Shown here: piece after piece, positions 1 to 11,100 of the stretch
Position numbering within the stretch: position 1 is the first letter of the stretch
How the letters are laid out: every line of letters starts with the position of its first letter
Source: Megachile rotundata
Taxonomy: Eukaryota; Arthropoda; Insecta; Hymenoptera; Megachilidae
Assembly (NCBI RefSeq): GCF_050947335.1
Contig: NW_027473315.1
Coordinates: 62,001 to 126,000 of the forward strand
Direction of reading: 5' to 3'
Length of the DNA: 64,000 nucleotides
Notes under the pieces: generated by a model
The model's input: the letters and a program-made list of their open reading frames with translations, nothing else
Told to the model about the DNA's origin: nothing
Database searches by the model: none
Position numbers and translations under genes: made by a program

Positions 1-1029
1 ATGATTGTGATTGTATGATTGTTTTTGTGTGATTGTGATTGTATAGTAGTAATTGTAGGATTGTCATCGTATGATTGTGATTGTATGATTGTTTTTGTAT
101 GATTGTGATTGTATAGTAGTAATTGTATGATTGTCTTCGTATGATTGTGGTTGTATGATTGTGATTGTATCATTGCGATAGTATGATTGTGATTGTATGA
201 TTGTGATTGTATGATTGTGATTGTATGATTGCGATAGTATGATTGGGATTGTGTGATTGTGATTGTATGATTGTGATTGTATGATTGAGATTGCATGATT
301 GTGATTGTATTATTGTGATTGTATGATTGTGATTGTATGTTTGTGAATGTATGACTGTGATTGTATGATTGTGAATGTGTCATTGTGATTGTATGATTGT
401 TTTTGTATGATTGTGATTGTATAGTAGTAATTGTATGATTGTCATCGTATGATTGTGTTTGTATGATTGTTTTTGTATGATTGTGATTGTATAGTAGTAA
501 TTGTATGATTGTCTTCGTATGATTGTGATCGTATGATTGTGATTGTATGATTGTGATTGCATGATTGTGATTGTATCATTGTTTTTGTATGATTGTGATT
601 GTATGATTGCGATTGTGTGATTGTGATTGTATGATTGTGATTGTATGATTGTGATTGTATGATTGTGATTGTATGATTGAGATTGTATGATTGTGATTGT
701 ATTATTGTGATTGTATGATTGTGATTGTATGATTGTGATTGTATGATTGTGATTGTATGATTGTTTTTGTGTGATTGTGATTGTATAGTAGTAATTGTAG
801 GATTGTCATCGTATGATTGTGATTGTATGATTGTTTTTGTATGATTGTGATTGTATAGTAGTAATTGTATGATTGTCTTCGTATGATTGTGGTTGTATGA
901 TTGTGATTGTATCATTGCGATAGTATGATTGTGATTGTATGATTGCGGTCGTATGATTGTGATCGTATGATTGTGATTGTATGATTGTGATTGTATGATT
1001 GTGATTGTATGATTGTGATTGTATCATTG
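1..1029 (+). repeat. Block A, duplicated at 3,935-4,963
   Basis: About 73 units that match 3,935-4,963 at an offset of 3,934 bp (281 units). I compared lines across the block and saw no difference until base 1,030, where TATCATTG continues CGATAG on the left and TGATTG on the right. It opens with two alpha cassettes 70 bp apart (TAGTAG at 44 and 114), then ATCATTGCGATAG at 169 and GGGATTGTG at 245. A second alpha pair follows at about 421-560 and a third at about 757-900. Confidence 0.85.
15..154 (+). repeat. Alpha cassette, tandem pair (type example)
   Basis: Alpha is five units (70 bp). Unit 1 ends TTTTTGT. Unit 2 is near consensus and sometimes starts GTG. Unit 3 is ATAGTAGTAATTGT. Unit 4 carries TCATCG or TCTTCG. 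Unit 5 is near consensus, with GGTTGT or GATCGT in some copies. It usually occurs as two copies 70 bp apart, TCATCG type first and TCTTCG type second, as here (15-84 and 85-154). It is the most frequent cassette and recurs through the whole window, the last near 63,082-63,140 with a TAGTAGAAAC variant. On the minus strand the TAGTAG unit reads as Leu-Leu-Leu or Arg-Arg in conceptual translations. Confidence 0.9.
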
Positions 1030-2086
1030 CGATAGTACGATTGTGATTGTATGATTGTGATTGTATGATTGTGATTGTATGATTGTTTTTGTGTGATTGT
1101 GATTGTATAGTAGTAATTGTAGGATTGTCACCGTATGATTGTGATTGTATGATTGTTTTTGTATGATTGTGATTGTATAGTAGTAATTGTATGATTGTCT
1201 TCGTATGATTGTGGTTGTATGATTGTGATTGTATCATTGCGATAGTATGATTGTGATTGTATGATTGTGATTGTATGATTGTGATTGTATGATTGCGATA
1301 GTATGATTGGGATTGTGTGATTGTGATTGTATGATTGTGATTGTATTATTGTGATTGTATGATTGTGATTGTATGATTGTGATTGTATGATTGTGCTTGT
1401 ATCATTGCTTTTGTATGATTGTGATTGTATGATTGCGATTGTGTGATTGTGATTGTATGATTGGGATGGTATGATTGTGATTGTATGATTGTAATTGTAT
1501 GATTGTAATTGTATGATTGTGATTGCATGATTGTTTTTGTATGATTGTGATTGTATGATTGTGATTGTATGATTGTGATTGCATGATTGTGATTGAATGA
1601 TTGTGATTGTATGATTGTGATTGTACGATTGTGATTGTATGATTGCGATAGTATGATTGTGATTGTATGATTGTGATTGTATGATTGTGATTGTACGATT
1701 GTGATTGTATGATTGTGATTGTATGATTGTGATTGTATGATTGTGATTGTATGATTGTGATTGTATGATTGTTTTTGTATGATTGTGATTGTATAGTAGT
1801 AATTGTATGATTGTCATCGTATGATTGTGATTGTATGATTGTTTTCGTATGATTGTGATTGTATAGTAGTAATTGTATGATTGTGATTGTATGATTGTGA
1901 TTGTATGATTGTTTTTGTATGATTGTGATTGTATAGTAGTAATTGTATGATTGTCATCGTATGATTCTGATTGTATGATTGTTTTCGTATGATTGTGATT
2001 GTATAGTAGTAATTGTATGATTGTCTTCGTATGATTGTGATCGTATGATTGTGATTGTATGATTGTGATTGTATGATTGTGATTGT

Positions 2087-2142
2087 ATGATTTGAATTGT
2101 ATGATTTGAATTGTATGATTGCGATTGTATCATTGTTTGTGT
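2087..2142 (+). repeat. Delta cassette (type example)
   Basis: Delta is four units (56 bp): ATGATTTGAATTGT twice, then a TGCGATTGT unit, then ATCATTGTTTGTGT. I located 17 copies starting at 2087, 8121, 10473, 11453, 11985, 13231, 21001, 34954, 39238, 43565, 46729, 47737, 51671, 55536, 57482, 59820 and 62270. The copies at 11453, 39238, 51671 and 59820 have a single TTTGAATTG unit. At 39238 and 51671 the closing unit is ATCAGTGCTTTTGT instead, showing descent of those two from one block. The TTTGAATTG unit is three adjacent substitutions from consensus with length unchanged. Confidence 0.9.
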
Positions 2143-2492
2143 ATGATTGTGATTGTATGATTGTGATTGTATGATTGTGATTGCATGATTGTGATTGAAT
2201 GATTGTGATTGTATGATTGTGATTGTACGATTGTGATTGTATGATTGCGATAGTATGATTGTGATTGTATGATTGTGATTGTATGATTGTGATTGTATGA
2301 TTGTGATTGTATGATTGTGATTGTATGATTGTGATTGTATGATTGAGGTTGTATGATTGTGATTGTATTATTGTGATTGTATGATTGTGATTGTATGATT
2401 GTGATTGTATGATTGTGAATGTATGATTGTGATTGTATGATTGTGGTTGTATTATTGTGATTGTATGATTGTGATTGTATGATTGTGATTGT

Positions 2493-2576
2493 ATGATTGT
2501 GCTTGTATCATTGTTTTTGTATGATTGTGATTGTATGATTGCGATTGTGTGATTGTGATTGTATGATTGGGATGGT
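2493..2576 (+). repeat. Beta cassette (type example)
   Basis: Beta is an ordered run of ATCATTGTTTTTGT (2507), a consensus unit, a TGCGATTGT unit (2535), a GTGATTG unit (2549) and ATGATTGGGATGGT (2563). It is often preceded by a GTGCTTGT unit, as here at 2493. It recurs dozens of times over the window and commonly sits just right of an alpha cassette, separated by a few consensus units. Confidence 0.85.
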
Positions 2577-3080
2577 ATGACTGTGATTGTATGATTGTGA
2601 TTGTATGATTGTGATTGCATGATTGTGATTGTATGATTGTGATTGTATGCTTGTGATTGTATGATTGTGATTGCATGGTTGTGATTGAATGATTGTGATT
2701 GTATGATTGTGATTGTACGATTGTGATTGTATGATTGCGATAGTATGATTGTGATTGTATGATTGTGTTTGTATGATTGTGATTGTATGATTGTGATTGT
2801 ATGATCGTTTTTGTGTGATTGTGATTGTATAGTAGTAATTGTACGATTGTCATCGTATGATTGTGATTGTATGATTGTTTTTGTATGATTGTGATTGTAT
2901 AGTAGTAATTGTATGATTGTCTTCGTATGATTGTGATCGTATGATTGTGATTGTATGATTGTGATTGTATGATTGTGATTGTATGATTGTGATTGTATGA
3001 TTGTGATTGTATCATTGTTTTTGTATGATTGTGATTGTATGATTGCGATTGTGTGATTGTGATTGTATGATTGGGATGGT

Positions 3081-3934
3081 ATGATTGTGATTGTATGATT
3101 GTGATTGTATGATTGTGTTTGCATGATTGTGATTGTATGATTGTGATTGTATGATTGTGATTGCATGATTGTGATTGAATGATTGTGATTGTATGATTGC
3201 GATTGTATGATTGAGATTGTATGATTGTGATTGTATTATTGTGATTGTATGATTGTGATTGTATGATTGTGATTGTATGATTGTGATTGTATGATTGTGA
3301 ATGTATGATTATGATTGTATGATTGTGATTGTATGATTGTGATTGTATGGTTGTTTTTGTATGATTGTGATTGTATAGTAGTAATTGTATGATTGTCATC
3401 GTATGATTGTAATTGTATGATTGCTTTTGTATGATTGTGATTGTATAGTAGTAATTGTATGATTGTCTTCGTATGATTGTGATCGTATGATTGTGATTGT
3501 ATGATTGTGATTGTATGATTGTGATTGTATGATTGTGATTGTATCATTGTGATTGTTTGATTGTGATCATATGATTGTGATTGTATGATTGTGATTGTAT
3601 GATTGTGATTGTATGATTGTGATTGTATGATTGTGATTGTATGATTGTGATTGTATGATTGCGATTGTATGATTGTGATTGTATGATTGTTTTTGTGTGA
3701 TTGTGATTGTATAGCAGTAATTGTAGGATTGTCATCGTATGATTGTGATTGTATGATTGTTTTTGTATGATTGTGATTGTATAGTAGTAATTGTATGATT
3801 GTGATTGTATGATTGTGATTGTATGATTGTGATTGTATCATTGTGATTGTTTGATTGTGATCATATGATTGTGATTGTATGATTGTGATTGTATGATTGT
3901 GAATGTATGATTGTGATTGTATGATTGTGATTGT
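3081..3934 (+). repeat. Mosaic segment related to the 1,106-bp repeat
   Basis: About 61 units holding alpha pairs and the two leftmost epsilon cassettes (3,543 and 3,837, 294 bp apart). The 294-bp epsilon spacing is the same as within the 1,106-bp higher-order repeat at 14-19 kb, and the variant order between 3,236 and 3,841 also resembles 24,587-25,192. It therefore looks like one partial copy of that repeat family placed upstream of the main array of it. Confidence 0.65.
3543..3584 (+). repeat. Epsilon cassette (type example)
   Basis: Epsilon is ATCATTGTGATTGT followed by TTGATTGTGATCAT and a consensus unit. The middle unit contains the palindrome TGATCA. I located 29 copies, starting at 3543, 3837, 4957, 14785, 15079, 15387, 16143, 16437, 16745, 17249, 17543, 17851, 18355, 18649, 19615, 19881, 24894, 25300, 27996, 28304, 29423, 32062, 40526, 50607, 52973, 53562, 54570, 54878 and 54948. 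In the last four the following unit is a GTTATTG variant. Confidence 0.9.
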
Positions 3935-4963
3935 ATGATTGTGATTGTATGATTGTTTTTGTGTGATTGTGATTGTATAGTAGTAATTGTAGGATTGTCA
4001 TCGTATGATTGTGATTGTATGATTGTTTTTGTATGATTGTGATTGTATAGTAGTAATTGTATGATTGTCTTCGTATGATTGTGGTTGTATGATTGTGATT
4101 GTATCATTGCGATAGTATGATTGTGATTGTATGATTGTGATTGTATGATTGTGATTGTATGATTGCGATAGTATGATTGGGATTGTGTGATTGTGATTGT
4201 ATGATTGTGATTGTATGATTGAGATTGCATGATTGTGATTGTATTATTGTGATTGTATGATTGTGATTGTATGTTTGTGAATGTATGACTGTGATTGTAT
4301 GATTGTGAATGTGTCATTGTGATTGTATGATTGTTTTTGTATGATTGTGATTGTATAGTAGTAATTGTATGATTGTCATCGTATGATTGTGTTTGTATGA
4401 TTGTTTTTGTATGATTGTGATTGTATAGTAGTAATTGTATGATTGTCTTCGTATGATTGTGATCGTATGATTGTGATTGTATGATTGTGATTGCATGATT
4501 GTGATTGTATCATTGTTTTTGTATGATTGTGATTGTATGATTGCGATTGTGTGATTGTGATTGTATGATTGTGATTGTATGATTGTGATTGTATGATTGT
4601 GATTGTATGATTGAGATTGTATGATTGTGATTGTATTATTGTGATTGTATGATTGTGATTGTATGATTGTGATTGTATGATTGTGATTGTATGATTGTTT
4701 TTGTGTGATTGTGATTGTATAGTAGTAATTGTAGGATTGTCATCGTATGATTGTGATTGTATGATTGTTTTTGTATGATTGTGATTGTATAGTAGTAATT
4801 GTATGATTGTCTTCGTATGATTGTGGTTGTATGATTGTGATTGTATCATTGCGATAGTATGATTGTGATTGTATGATTGCGGTCGTATGATTGTGATCGT
4901 ATGATTGTGATTGTATGATTGTGATTGTATGATTGTGATTGTATGATTGTGATTGTATCATTG
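3935..4963 (+). repeat. Block A second copy
   Basis: This is the right-hand copy of 1-1,029 and no difference was noticed. It runs directly into a longer segment, starting near 4,621, that is itself duplicated at 24,964. The two duplications therefore overlap: bases 4,621-4,963 exist in at least three places (687-1,029, here, and about 24,964-25,306). Confidence 0.85.
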
Positions 4964-6512
4964 TGATTGTTTGATTGTGATCATATGATTGTGATTGTAT
5001 GATTGTGAATGTATGATTGTGATTGTATCATTGTGATTGTATGATTGTGATTGTATGATTGTTTTTGTGTGATTGTGATTGTATAGTAGTAATTGTAGGA
5101 TTGTCATCGTATGATTGTGATTGTATGATTGTTTTTGTATGATTGTGATTGTATAGTAGTAATTGTATGATTGCCTTCGTATGATTGTGGTTGTATGATT
5201 GTGATTGTATCATTGCGATAGTATGATTGTGATTGTATGATTGTGATTGTATGATTGTGATTGTATGTTTGCGATAGTGTGATTGGGATTGTGTGATTGT
5301 GATTGTATGATTGTGATTGTATGATTGAGATTGCATGATTGTGATTGTATTATTGTGATTGTATGATTGTGATTGTATGATTGTGATTGTATGATTGTGA
5401 ATGTATGACTGTGATTGTATGATTGTGAATGTGTGATTGTGATTGTATGATTGTTTTTGTATGATTGTGATTGTATAGTAGTAATTGTATGATTGTCATC
5501 GTATGATTGTGTTTGTATGATTGTTTTTGTATGATTGTGATTGTATAGTAGTAATTGTATGATTGTCTTCGTATGATTGTGATCGTATGATTGTGATTGT
5601 ATGATTGTGATTGCATGATTGTGATTGTATCATTGTTTTTGTATGATTGTGATTGTATGATTGCGATTGTGTGATTGTGATTGTATGATTGTGATTGTAT
5701 GATTGTGATTGTATGATTGGGATGGTATGATTGTGATTGTATGATTCTGATTGCATGATTGTGATTGTATGATTGTGATTGTATGATTGTGATTGTATGA
5801 TTGTGATTGTATCATTGTTTTTGTATGATTGTGATTGTATGATTGCGATTGTGTGATTGTGATTGTATGATTGTGATTGTATGATTGTGATTGTATGATT
5901 GGGATGGTATGATTGTGATTGTATGATTGTGATTGTATGATTGTGATTGCATGTTTGTGATTGTATGATTGTGATTGTATGATTGTGATTGTATGATTGT
6001 GATTGCATGATTGTGATTGAATGATTGTGATTGTATGATTGTGATTGTATGATTGTGATTGTATGATTGTGATTGTATGATTGTGAATGTATGATTGTGA
6101 TTGTATGATTGTGATTGTATGATTGTGATTGTATTATTGTGATTGTATGATTGTGATTGTATGATTGTGCTTGTATCATTGTTTTTGTATGATTGTGATT
6201 GTATGATCGCGATTGTGTGATTGTGATTGTATGATTGTGATTGTATGATTGTGATTGTATGATTGTGAATGTATGATTGTGATTGTATGATTGTGATTGT
6301 ATGATTGTGATTGTATGATTGTTTTTGTATGATTGTGATTGTATAGTAGTAATTGTATGATTGTCTTCGTATGATTGTGATTGTATGATTGTGATTGTAA
6401 GATGGCGCGTGTATGATTGAGATTGTATGATTGTGATTGTATGATTGTGATCATATGGTTCTGATTGTTCGATTGCGATTGTACGATTGTGATTACATGA
6501 TTGTGATTGCAT
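4621..6512 (+). repeat. Block C, copy at 24,964-27,023
   Basis: It matches 24,964 onward at offset 20,343 bp, then 20,511 bp near the right end. The change is a 168-bp (12-unit) stretch with gamma-like ACGATTG and GCGATAG units present only in the right copy at about 26.7-26.9 kb. Shared landmarks are a GCGGTCGT unit (4,875 and 25,218), an epsilon cassette (4,957 and 25,300), GTTTGCGATAG near 5,268 and 25,611, and the zeta module at the right end (6,399 and 26,910). Private substitutions include GCCTTCG at about 5,173 here and GTAGTGATTG at about 25,138 in the other copy. Confidence 0.8.
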
Positions 6513-6580
6513 GATTGTTTTTGTATGATTGTGATTCTATGATTTTGATTTTATGATTGTGCCTGTATGATTGTGATGGT
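6399..6580 (+). repeat. Zeta module, full copy 1
   Basis: Thirteen units, nearly all substituted. They start with AAGATGGCGCGTGT, followed by a GAGATTG unit, a GATCAT unit, ATGGTTCTGATTGT, TCGATTGCGATTGT, ACGATTGTGATTAC, a GATTGC unit, a TTTTTGT unit, GATTCT, a TTTT-ending unit, GTGCCTGT and GATGGT. It keeps exact 14-bp register (6,399 is in phase with base 1). This is the most diverged and most C- and CpG-rich sequence type in the window. Copies headed by AAGATGG lie at 6399, 26910, 35486, 39532, 41423, 44587 and 51965. Copies lacking that head lie at 7575, 42935, 46099 and 56852. Confidence 0.9.
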
Positions 6581-8120
6581 ATGATTGTGATTGTATGATT
6601 GTGATTGTATGATTGTGATTGTATGATTGTGATTGTATGATTGTGATTGTACGATTGTGATTGTATGATTGTGATTGTATGATTGTGATTGTATGATTGT
6701 GATTGTATGATTGTGATTGTATGATTGTGATTGTATGATTGTGATTGTATGATTGTGATTGCATGATTGTGATTGAATGATTGTGATTGTATGATTGTGA
6801 TTGTACGATTGTGATTGTATGATTGTGATTGTATGATTGTGATTGTACGATTGTGATTGTATGATTGTGATTGTATGATTGTGATTGTATGATTGCGATT
6901 GTATGATTGTGATTGTATGATTGTGATTGTATGATTGTGATTGTATGATTGTGATTGTATGATTGTGATTGTATGATTGTGACTGTATGATTGTGAATGT
7001 ATGACTGTGATTGTATGATTGTGAATGTGTGATTGTGTTTGTATGATTGTTTTTGTATTATTGTGATTGTATAGTAGTAATTGTATGATTGTAATCGTAT
7101 GATTGTGTTTGTATGATTGTTTTTGTATGATTGTGATTGTATAGTAGTAATTGTATGATTGTCTTCGTATGATTGTGATCGTATGATTGTGATTGTATGA
7201 TTGTGATTGCATGATTGTGTTTGTATCATTGTTTTTGTATGATTGTGATTGTATGATTGCGATTGTGTGATTGTGATAGTATGATTGTGATTGTATGATT
7301 GTGATTGTATGATTGGGATGGTATGATTGTGATTGTATGATTCTGATTGTATGATTGTGATTGTATGAATGTGATTGTATGATTGTGATTGTATCATTGT
7401 TTTTGTATGATTGTGTTTGTATGATTGCGATTGTGTGATTGTGATTGTATGATTGTGATTGTATGATTGTGATTGTATGATTGGGATGGTATGATTGTGA
7501 TTGTATGATTGTGATTGTATGATTGTGATTGCATGTTTGTGATTGTATGATTGTGATTGTATGATTGTGATTGTATGATTGTGATCATATGGTTCTGACT
7601 GTTCGATTGCGATTGTACGATTGTGATTACATGATTGTGATTGCATGATTGTTTTTGTATGATTGTGATTCTATGATTGTGATTTTATGATTGTGCCTGT
7701 ATGATTGTGATGGTATGATTGTGATTGTATGATTGCGATTGTATGATTGCAATTTTATGAGTGTGATTATATGATTATGATTGTATGACTGTGATTGTAT
7801 GATTGTGATTGTATGATTGTTTTTGTATGATTGTGATTGTATGATTGTGATTGTATGATTGTGATTGCATGATTGTGATTGAATGATTGTGATTGTATGA
7901 TTGTGATTGTACGATTGTGATTGTATGATTGCGATAGTATGATTGTGATTGTATGATTGTGATTGTATGATTGTGATTGTACGATTGTGATTGTATGATT
8001 GTGATTGTATGATTGTGATTGTATTATTGTGATTGAATGATTGTGATTGTATGATTGTGATTGTATGATTGTGAATGTATGATTGTGATTGTATGATTGT
8101 GATTGTATGATTGTGATTGT
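6581..8120 (+). repeat. Mosaic segment with second zeta copy
   Basis: About 110 units. The left part (6,581-6,990) is mostly consensus with scattered ACGATTG units and a six-unit perfect run at 6,665-6,748. It continues with alpha pairs near 7,040-7,180, beta cassettes near 7,220-7,330 and 7,385-7,500, the headless zeta copy at 7,575, and a gamma cassette near 7,860-7,940. I found no large partner block for this segment as a whole. Confidence 0.7.
7575..7798 (+). repeat. Zeta module, headless but extended on the right
   Basis: It starts at the GATCAT unit and lacks AAGATGG. Sixteen units run through CATATGGTTCTGACTG (a private T-to-C relative to other copies), TCGATTGCG, GATTAC, GATTCT, GTGCCTGT and on into GCAATTTT, ATGAGTG, GATTAT, ATGATTATG and ATGACTG units, ending near 7,798. 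The same right extension occurs at the copies near 39.5, 41.4, 42.9, 44.6, 46.1, 52.0 and 56.9 kb but not at 6,399, 26,910 or 35,486, so there are at least two zeta lineages. Confidence 0.85.
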
Positions 8121-11100
8121 ATGATTTGAATTGTATGATTTGAATTGTATGATTGCGATTGTATCATTGTTTGTGTATGATTGTGATTGTATGATTGTGA
8201 TTGTATGATTGTGATTGTATGATTGTGATTGTATGATTGTGATTGTATGATTGTGATTGTATGATTGTGATTGTATGATTGTGATTGTATGATTGTGATT
8301 GCATGATTGTGATTGAATGATTGTGATTGTATGATTGTGATTGCACGATTGTGATTGTATGATTGCGATAGTATGATTGTGATTGTATGATTGTGATTGT
8401 ATGATTGTGATTGTATGATTGTGATTGTATGATTGTGATTGTATGATTGTGATTGTATGATTGTGATTGTATGATTGTGATTGTATGATTGAGATTGTAT
8501 GATTGTGATTGTATTATTGTGATTGTATGATTGTGATTGTATGATTGTGATTGTATGATTGTGAATGTATGATCGTGATTGTATGATTGTGATTGTATGA
8601 TTGTGATTGTATTATTGTGATTGTATGATTGTGATTGTATGATTGTGATTGTATGATTGTGATTGTATGATTGTGATTGCATGATTGTGATTGTATGATT
8701 GTGATTGTATGATTGTGATTGTATGACTGTGATTGCATGATTGTGACTGAATGATTGTGATTGTATGATTGTGATTGTACGATTGTGATTGTATGATTGC
8801 GATAGTATGATTGTGATTGTATGATTATGTTTGTATGATTGTGATTGTATGATTGTGATTGTATCATTGTTTTTGTATGATTGTGATTGTATGATTGCGA
8901 TTGTGTGATTGTGATTGTATGATTGTGATTGTATGATTGTGATAGTATGATTGAGATTGTATGATTGTGATTGTATTATTGTGATTGTATGATTGTGATT
9001 GTATGACTATGATTGTATGATTGTTTTTGTATGATTGTGATTGTATAGTAGTAATTGTATGATTGTCTTCGTATGATTGTGATCGTATGATTGTGATTGT
9101 ATGATTGTGATTGTATGATTGTGATTGTATGATTGTGATTGTATGATTGTGATTGTATGATTGTGATTGTATCATTGTTTTTGTATGATTGTGATTGTAT
9201 GATTGCGATTGTGTGATTGTGATTGTATGATTGGGATGGTATGATTGTGATTGTATGATTGTGATTGTATGATTGTGATTGCATGATTGTGATTGTATGA
9301 TTGTGATTGTATGATTGTGATCGTATGATTGTGATTGCATGATTGTGATTGAATGATTGTGATTGTATGATCGTGATTGTACGATTGTGATTGTATGATT
9401 GCGATAGTATGATTGTGATTGTATGATTGTGTTTGTATGATTGTGATTGTATGATTGTGATTGTATGATAGTGATTGTATGATTGTGATTGTATGATCGC
9501 GATTGTATGATTGTGATTGTATGATTGAGATTGTATGATTGTGATTGTATTATTGTGATTGTATGATTGTGATTGTATGATTGTGATTGCATGATTGTGA
9601 ATGTATGATTGTGATTGTATGATTGTGATTGTATGATTGTGATTGTATGATTGTGATTGTATGATTGTGATTGTATGATTGTGATTGTATGCTTGTGATT
9701 GTATGATTGTGATTGCATGATTGTGATTGAATGATTGTGATTGTATGATTGTGATTGTACGATTGTGATTGTATGATTGCGATAGTATGATTGTGATTGT
9801 ATGATTGTGTTTGTATGATTGTGATTGTATGATTGTGATTGTATGATCGTTTTTGTGTGATTGTGATTGTATAGTAGTAATTGTAGGATTGTCATCGTAT
9901 GATTGTGATTGTATGATTGTTTTTGTATGATTGTGATTGTATAGTAGTAATTGTATGATTGTCTTCGTATGATTGTGATCGTATGATTGTGATTGTATGA
10001 TTGTGATTGTATGATTGTGATTGTATGATTGTGATTGTATGATTGTGATTGTATGATTGTGATTGTATGATTGTGATTGTATGATTGTGATTGCATGATT
10101 GTGATTGAATGATTGTGATTGTATGATTGTGATTGTACGATTGTGATTGTATGATTGCGATAGTATGGTTGTGATTGTATGATTGTGATTGTATGATTGT
10201 GATTGTATGATTGTGATTGTATGATTGTGATTGTATGATTGAGATTGTATGATTGTGATTGTATTATTGTGATTGTATCATTGTGATTGTATGATTGTTT
10301 TTGTATGATTGTGATTGAATAGTAGTAATTGTATGATTGTCATCGTATGATTGTGATTGTATGATTGTTTTCGTATGATTGTGATTGTATAGTAGTAATT
10401 GTATGATTGTCTTCGTATGATTGTGATCGTATGATTGTGATTGTATGATTGTGATTGTATGATTGTGATTGTATGATTTGAATTGTATGATTTGAATTGT
10501 ATGATTGCGATTGTATCATTGTTTGTGTATGATTGTGATTGTATGATTGTGATTGTATGATTGTGATTGTATGATTGTGATTGTATGATTGTGATTGTAT
10601 GATTGTGATTGTATGATTGTGATTGTATGATTGTGATTGCATGATTGTGATTGAATGATTGTGATTGTATGATTGTGATTGTACGATTGTGATTGTATGA
10701 TTGCGATAGTATGATTGTGATTGTATGATTGTGATTGTATGATTGTGATTGTATGATTGTGTTTGTATGATTGTGATTGTATGATTGTGATTGTATGATT
10801 GTGATTGTATGATCGCGATTGTATGATTGAGATTGTATGATTGTGATTGTATTATTGTGATTGTATGATTGCCATTGTATGATTGTGATTGTATGATTGT
10901 GAATGTATGATTGTGATTGTATGATTGTGATTGTATGATTGTGATTGTATGATTGTTTTTGTATGATTGTGATTGTATAGTAGTAATTGTATGATTGTCT
11001 TCGTATGATTGTGATCGTATGATTGTGATTGTATGATTGTGATTGCATGATTGTGATTGTATCATTGTTTTTGTATGATTGTGATTGTATGATTGCGATT

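Larger units (their letters stand above)
1041..3080 (+). repeat. Block B, copy at 19,955-21,994
   Basis: This two-kilobase block matches 19,955-21,994 at offset 18,914 bp (1,351 units). The shared rare variants include TCACCG at 1,129 and 20,042, GTAATTG doublets near 1,490 and 20,405, the delta cassette at 2,087 and 21,001, and ATGCTTG at 2,647 and 21,561. The copies differ by small unit-scale changes; toward the right end a 42-bp (three-unit) difference shifts the offset to 18,872. A rearranged third relative lies at about 12.4-14.2 kb. Confidence 0.8.

Noticed and set aside
1814..3166. 450-codon minus-strand frame with near-identical counterparts at 12,958-14,310 and 20,728-22,038
   Set aside because: Recurrence reflects duplicated satellite blocks, not a gene family. 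The predicted sequence is the same low-complexity cycle.
3557..3570. TGATCA palindrome in epsilon as a regulatory operator
   Set aside because: It arises from simple substitutions in one unit, is spread by block copying, and has no adjacent gene or promoter.
6399..6580. Zeta module as a remnant of an inserted element or gene
   Set aside because: It keeps the exact 14-bp register and each unit is a few substitutions from the consensus. There are no terminal repeats, target-site duplication or coding sequence.
6399..6580. CENP-B box in the most diverged module
   Set aside because: Nothing resembling the TTCG...CGGGA arrangement of a CENP-B box was seen. The TTCG in TCTTCG units is followed by TATGATTG, which does not fit.
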